Origin: Circinella umbellata
Taxonomy: Eukaryota; Mucoromycota; Mucoromycetes; Mucorales; Lichtheimiaceae
Reading direction: 5' to 3'
Length of the DNA: 64,000 bases
NCBI GenBank assembly: GCA_025093555.1
Contig: JAIWNF010000013.1
Location: 620,001-684,000, forward strand
Shown here: piece after piece, positions 59,685-64,000 of the stretch
Layout: every line of letters starts with the position of its first letter
How positions within the stretch are numbered: the stretch's first letter is position 1
The notes under the pieces: model-generated
Databases searched by the model: none
The model's input: the letters and a program-made list of their open reading frames with translations, nothing else
What the model was told of the DNA's origin: nothing
Translations under genes and position numbers: made by a program

Positions 59685-61764
59685 ATGGCATTGGATTATA
59701 GTCATGACCCTTCACGAGATGATAAAAATTTAATTGTGCATACAGAAAAGCCTTTTAATGCAGAACCTAATCCAAAAGACCTTATTAGTAATTTTATAAC
59801 CCCAGAAAAATATTTCTTTTGTCGATCCCATGGAAATATCCCCAACCTAGATGAAGCGTCACACAAGATAACTATTGAAGGAGTTAATATAACAACACCA
59901 AAGACATTTGAGGTACAAGAACTTAAAACTCGATTCGAAAAAAAGAGTATTGTTATGGCTATGCAGGTAAACCCTTCTCTTTATCTTTCTCTGAATTTTG
60001 AATACTAGACTGAATATATATCATTATGAACTGATTTTAATATAATTTTCCATTGTTGAATAGTGTGCAGTAAGTTTATTACTTTATATTAATTACTGGA
60101 TTATAAATAAATGTTGATATACGTATTTATTTATTCATATAGGGAAATCGTAGAGATGGTCTTCATAAAGTTAAACATACTGAGGGCGTAATTTGGGGAC
60201 CAGGGGCCGTTGCCAATGGTATTTATTCTGGATGTCGTCTTAAGGACGTGTTAGAGAGTATTGGTATTACAGAACAAATGGGTCATACAGCAACACTTCA
60301 TGTTGCATTTCAATCAGTTGAAAAGGTATATACTCTATATAAATGGATAATCACGCCTTTCTGATGAGAGGGGGGGGGTGATAGAGAGAAGAACGTCAAA
60401 GTCACATTCTTTGATTTATAAGTAAAAAAGATTAACCAACTTTGTTTTCTTTGTATGATTATATAAAATAAATATAAAGTGTGAAGAAGATGAATGCTAT
60501 GGCTCTTCAATTCCATTATCAAAAGCAGTGTACGTATTTAGTATTCGTCATATATTTAAAAAGAGTTAAGCAGTGGAATTATACTGAAACGAATCACCTA
60601 AAATTTCTCTGTATACGTATAGGGACGAATTTGGCGATGTTCTTTTGGCTTATGAGGTATAATACGATATATTATAAAGTATTCAAATAATAAAACCTTT
60701 CAGCTTACGTATATTTATCAATTATCTATATCAAGCTGAATGGAGCCCCTTTAACAAGAGATCATGGCTATCCGATACGTGTTGTTGTACCTGGATATAT
60801 TGGTGCTCGATCAGTAAAATTTCTGAAATCTATCCGTATCCAAGATAAAGAATCCAGTGCTTACTATCAACAACGTGATTATAAGATTCTTCCTGAAAAT
60901 GTACTTATAAGTCTCTCTTCATATGTAGATGTAAAGAGAAACGCTTCAATAAAATGAATGATATCTAAATATTGATTTAATACAGGTTGGAAGTATAGAT
61001 GATGCAAAAGAATATTGGTCAATTACACCTGCTATTGGTGAATATAATGTGCAATCATTTGTATGTGATCCTCCTAGTGGTCTTGTTGATGTACCTATTT
61101 TGGCAAATGCTCAACCAGTTAAAGTACAAGGATATGCACTTTCAGGTAATAATAATATAAGTATATGATTTTTTGTTAATATTATGCACATTCAATTTAG
61201 GTATAGAGATAAATCCTATTATAATATTAATAAATTATATTATACAACTATTTCAACACACTTAATATATAACTTATATAGGTGGTGGTCGAAGTATTCA
61301 ACGTGTTGGTAATGTATTTATGATATATATGGTCATTATATATATAAATTTATGCAAGCAGCAATAATAACTTATTGACTATATGTTATATAATGTACAT
61401 ATATCCATATAAATAGATGTTTCGGGTGACGATGGTAATACTTGGGTTCATGCAGAACTTCAGTCACAACCAATTACTGAACGAACAAGTGTATATATAT
61501 GGAGTTGGACTTTATGGACTGCTCATGTACATGTGAAGGCTGGAGTTAGACTAGTAAGCCGAGCTGGTAAGTTTATATCTATATTTCTCTGAAAAAGAAA
61601 ATGTTTCTATTGAATTTAAGATAGTTGACATGAGAATATATGATTATTATATAGTTGATAGTGCAGGTAATATACAACAAGAGTTTCCAGTATGGAATTT
61701 TCGTGGTGTATTAAATGGTGCATGGCGCACAGTAAAACCAACGAGCGCAATTGAAGAACAATAA
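59685..61764 (+). CDS. sulfite oxidase (molybdopterin enzyme)
   Basis: Oxidises sulfite to sulfate using molybdenum cofactor. Ten exons (59685-59966, 60064-60069, 60143-60325, 60480-60529, 60623-60656, 60736-60900, 60986-61145, 61282-61308, 61417-61566, 61655-61764) give 388 residues. The Moco domain has the ligand Cys95 in QCAGNRRDG, then WGPGAVANGIYSGCRL, GYPIRVVVPGYIGARSVKFL and the C-terminal dimer domain with DDGNTWVHAEL. Cys95 is encoded by a 6-nt micro-exon. There is no heme domain and no targeting sequence; the protein begins directly with the Moco domain, as in plant-type enzymes. Some related proteins use nitrate, but the spacing and sequence fit sulfite oxidase. The start ATG lies straight after a pyrimidine tract. 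Confidence 0.95.
60064..60069 (+). other. 6-nt micro-exon encoding Cys-Ala of the Moco ligand motif
   Basis: TGTGCA sits between TAG and GTAAG. Joining the preceding exon (ending ATG CAG) and the following one (starting GGA AAT CGT) gives Met-Gln-Cys-Ala-Gly-Asn-Arg, the conserved motif. Without this exon the sequence would be Gln-Gly-Asn with no ligand cysteine, and the frame would be preserved. Confidence 0.9.
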
Positions 61765-62146
61765 TAATAAACATATTTTTTTTTTGTTGATGATAATACA
61801 ATTTTTTTTTTACTTTAACTTTTCATTTTCAAATGGAAAAAAAAATCACAACAAACAAAAATGACAAGTGACAGAAGAAGAAAAAAAGAGAGAGAAAAAA
61901 AGAGAGAGAAAGAAAGAGAAAAAGAGAAGAGAAAGAGAGAGAGCGAGTAAAAATAAAAGGTTTTGGGGGATACGTAAAAAAAAATATAGGGAAACAAAAG
62001 AAAGATGGTGTATTGTTGTATATGTAATGCGTGTATTTGTGTTGTTGTTGTGTATGTTGTGTGTTGTATTTAATAGTATTTGTTGTTGTTTAGTTGACAG
62101 ATTATTTATACTTTTTTTTTCCTTTCGAATATATTTTTTTTATTCT
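61765..62146. other. convergent 3' region
   Basis: 382 bp between the stops of the sulfite oxidase gene and the eIF3m gene. It contains a long purine-rich patch (61870-61955). No gene is seen. Confidence 0.55.
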
Positions 62147-63846
62147 TTAATTAGAGGTAGAAACAGTAACTTCAACTTGAGGTTGGGTTTTATCTTCAAC
62201 CACCACAGCAGCAGCACCACCTTGTAATGCGCCACCTGCAATAAGTTTTGCATTACTGATAACAGCCATAATTTCATTCAGACTTTCCTTCCAAGTATTC
62301 AATCTTGTACCCAATTGTTCCCATTGTTCCTTGCCGAATACTCGATAAATGCTTCGATGAACAATAACTGTCTTATTCAATTGATCCAATTTAGCTTCAA
62401 CAAGACCAGCACGAATAACATCAATAACCCACATTTCAACTTCTTCTTCGGGAATTTCCAAGTTTTTAGCAATTTCAGCATAAGTCAATTCACGAGATAA
62501 GTTTTCACAACCAAGGGATGCCAAAGCAAGCAATCGAATCTTGATAATGTTATTTTCTTCATTTGTACGCTTCATCAAATCAGGATGTGCTTGTGCAAAC
62601 TTCTTGTATGACAAAAGAGAACCGTTCAAAAAGACTTCTAAAAGTTCAAATTCAGGGGATCCCTTAGTCTTTTGTACAGCTGGATGTTGATACAATTCTT
62701 CAAACGCGAACCAGTTTTCGATAGAGATAGCTTGCAAAATTAATTCCTTGGCCAAAGTTTCGACTGATGAATCGAATGATGCTTCATCATAAGTAGAAAG
62801 CTTCTTTAAAGAAAAGTCAAAGGACAATTTTCTAATTTTAAATATTATATGTGTTAATAACATACACATATTATGTCCATTCCCCAAAACAAAAAAGAAA
62901 ATAATATACATACTCTTCACCAGCTTGTTTCAACTTTTCACTCAAGTGGTTATACAATTGTCGCTCAGTTTCCTTGTCAATACCCCATTGCTTGATCCAT
63001 TTGTCGATATGTTCCAATTGGCTATAAAGAGAGTCTAATTCGTCAGCTTGAGCTGTTACATCTACTAATGCCAAGAATGCATTATAACGAAGAGTCGAAT
63101 CGGTAGGCAATGCGTTATACAAGTTAAGCAAACTAGAATAATAATAAAAATTGTTTAATCTTAGTTCTTTCCTCTTCTTCCAATTTATGAATCAATTTTA
63201 AAAAAAGGATAAGAGCAAAACATTTACATTTTTTGCTTCAAACTAGTCTTGGAGCTTTCAGTTTGAGTCAAAGTATCAATCAAAGTCTTGATAGTAGCAG
63301 TTTGATCTACGGCCTTTAATGAAACGACGATCAACAAATTAAAAGCACCTTCTACCTCTATATAACATTATTGATATAATTACACACATCCCCAACTTTA
63401 TAAGTAAGTATATTTATATACATATAAATGCTTGTTTTTCTATTTTTTTTTTTTTTTGCATAAATAATAATAAAACAAACCTCGGTCATTCTCAGTCAAG
63501 AAAATAGAACCATCCTTTGCAAGTCGAGTATAAACATCGTTATTCTTTGCTGACAAAAGTTTATTAATTTCTTGTACATAGGTGGCATTTTCATCACCAT
63601 CTTCACCCTTTAAATTAGAGATATATGATGCAAGATCTTGGATCTATTCATTTGATAATACATTTCACTCATTAGTGTGTACATACATATATCGCTACAT
63701 CTGAGGTTATATAACTAAAAAAAATGCGGCTTATTTTCTTTCTTTCTCTAACAACACACCCCGATCCGATTGTTCACCAAAAAAAAAACATAATTATATA
63801 CCTGACTTTCAACCGATCCTTGTACATAAATATTCATTGAAGACAT
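62147..63846 (-). CDS. EIF3M: eukaryotic translation initiation factor 3 subunit m
   Basis: PCI-domain subunit of eIF3, which loads mRNA on the 40S ribosome in the cytoplasm. Exons 63846-63802, 63643-63481, 63357-63228, 63132-62914 and 62831-62147 give 413 residues in one frame. The first half is helical repeat. The C-terminal PCI winged helix includes EENNIIKIRLLALASL, LTYAEIAKNLEIPEEEVEMW, VIDVIRAGLVEAKLDQLNKT and VHRSIYRVFGKEQWEQLGTR, all close to eIF3m. COP9 and proteasome-lid PCI proteins are less likely because of the FGKEQW block. The start is the first ATG (MSSMNIYVQG), directly before the first intron. Only about 150 bp of upstream sequence lie in the window. Confidence 0.95.
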
Positions 63847-64000
63847 TATAAAAATAAATTAAAAAGGTCGATGGAAGGATCGAAAATAGAAAAAGTGGTT
63901 GGAAATGTCGAAGGTGTTTCTTTGTAAGGATTTCCCCCGTTAAGTAAAGATAACTTTTTTTTTCGACAAGCGGCAAACACGACAGTGAAAATGGCGTTCC
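63847..64000. promoter_or_regulatory. upstream region of eIF3m at the window end
   Basis: On the coding strand it is moderately pyrimidine-rich near the start codon (CACTTTTTCTATTTTCGATC). Too short to say more. Confidence 0.4.

Noticed and set aside
62041..62147. Possible small gene in the GTTGTT-rich stretch before the eIF3m stop
   Set aside because: Simple-repeat DNA in a 3' region; the frame at 61868-62227 starts in a purine tract and overlaps eIF3m antisense.
1..64000. tRNA, rRNA, CRISPR array or viral sequence
   Set aside because: By eye I found no tRNA B-box in a foldable context, no rRNA, no regularly spaced repeats, and no polymerase or capsid motifs. A tRNA and covariance-model scan would be needed to exclude small RNAs.

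Overview
The window is nuclear DNA from a filamentous fungus, most likely an early-diverging Mucoromycota species of the Mucorales type. The evidence is AT-rich intergenic DNA, many short GT-AG introns (about 50-150 nt, up to 12 per gene), abundant CAA/CAG, AAT and AC microsatellites that give Gln/Asn/His/Ser-rich proteins, fungal families (Zn2Cys6 factor, Yap1/Pap1-type bZIP, Kre9/Knh1-like GPI protein, Urc4), and bacterial-style features being absent. The species cannot be named from the sequence. Most genes here are spread over several exons, so I rebuilt them by joining open frames at consensus splice sites and checking that the total length stays in frame.

Layout. 1-3.8 kb: gene-free, microsatellite-rich. 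3.8-17.5 kb: dense block with PUS7/TruD pseudouridine synthase (-), Mediator subunit MED20 (+), a Kre9/Knh1-like GPI protein (-), an F-box protein with WD-like repeats (+), a Yap1/Pap1-type bZIP factor (+) and a single-exon Gln/His/Ser-rich protein (+) behind a long (CT)n(CA)n leader. 18-26.2 kb: a DHHC palmitoyltransferase (-) and a 1466-residue Zn2Cys6 factor (-). 26.2-36.3 kb: gene-poor, with a small inverted-repeat element, a cluster of palindromes and a decayed multi-exon gene. 36.3-39.2 kb: a CAMKL-type Ser/Thr kinase with a KA1-like tail (-). 39.2-47.6 kb: gene-poor again, with a decayed ankyrin-type gene and a decayed unknown gene. 47.6-64 kb: importin-alpha-like ARM protein (+), Urc4/DUF1688 (-), isochorismatase-family hydrolase (+), sulfite oxidase (+) and eIF3 subunit m (-, start codon just inside the window end).

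Functionally this is ordinary housekeeping and regulation: RNA modification, transcription, translation initiation, cell wall/surface, protein lipidation, signalling, uracil and sulfur metabolism. No operon or dedicated cluster is visible. The one neighbourhood with a possible common theme is Urc4 divergent to an isochorismatase-family hydrolase.

The most unusual features are gene structures: a 6-nt micro-exon that carries the molybdenum-cofactor cysteine of sulfite oxidase and whose skipping would keep the frame, an 11-nt micro-exon in the GPI protein, a 14-nt first coding exon in MED20, and an intron that splits the catalytic cysteine codon of the DHHC enzyme. The gene-poor zones also hold three gene fossils that still show recognisable splice sites. 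I did not find a convincing new multi-gene system.
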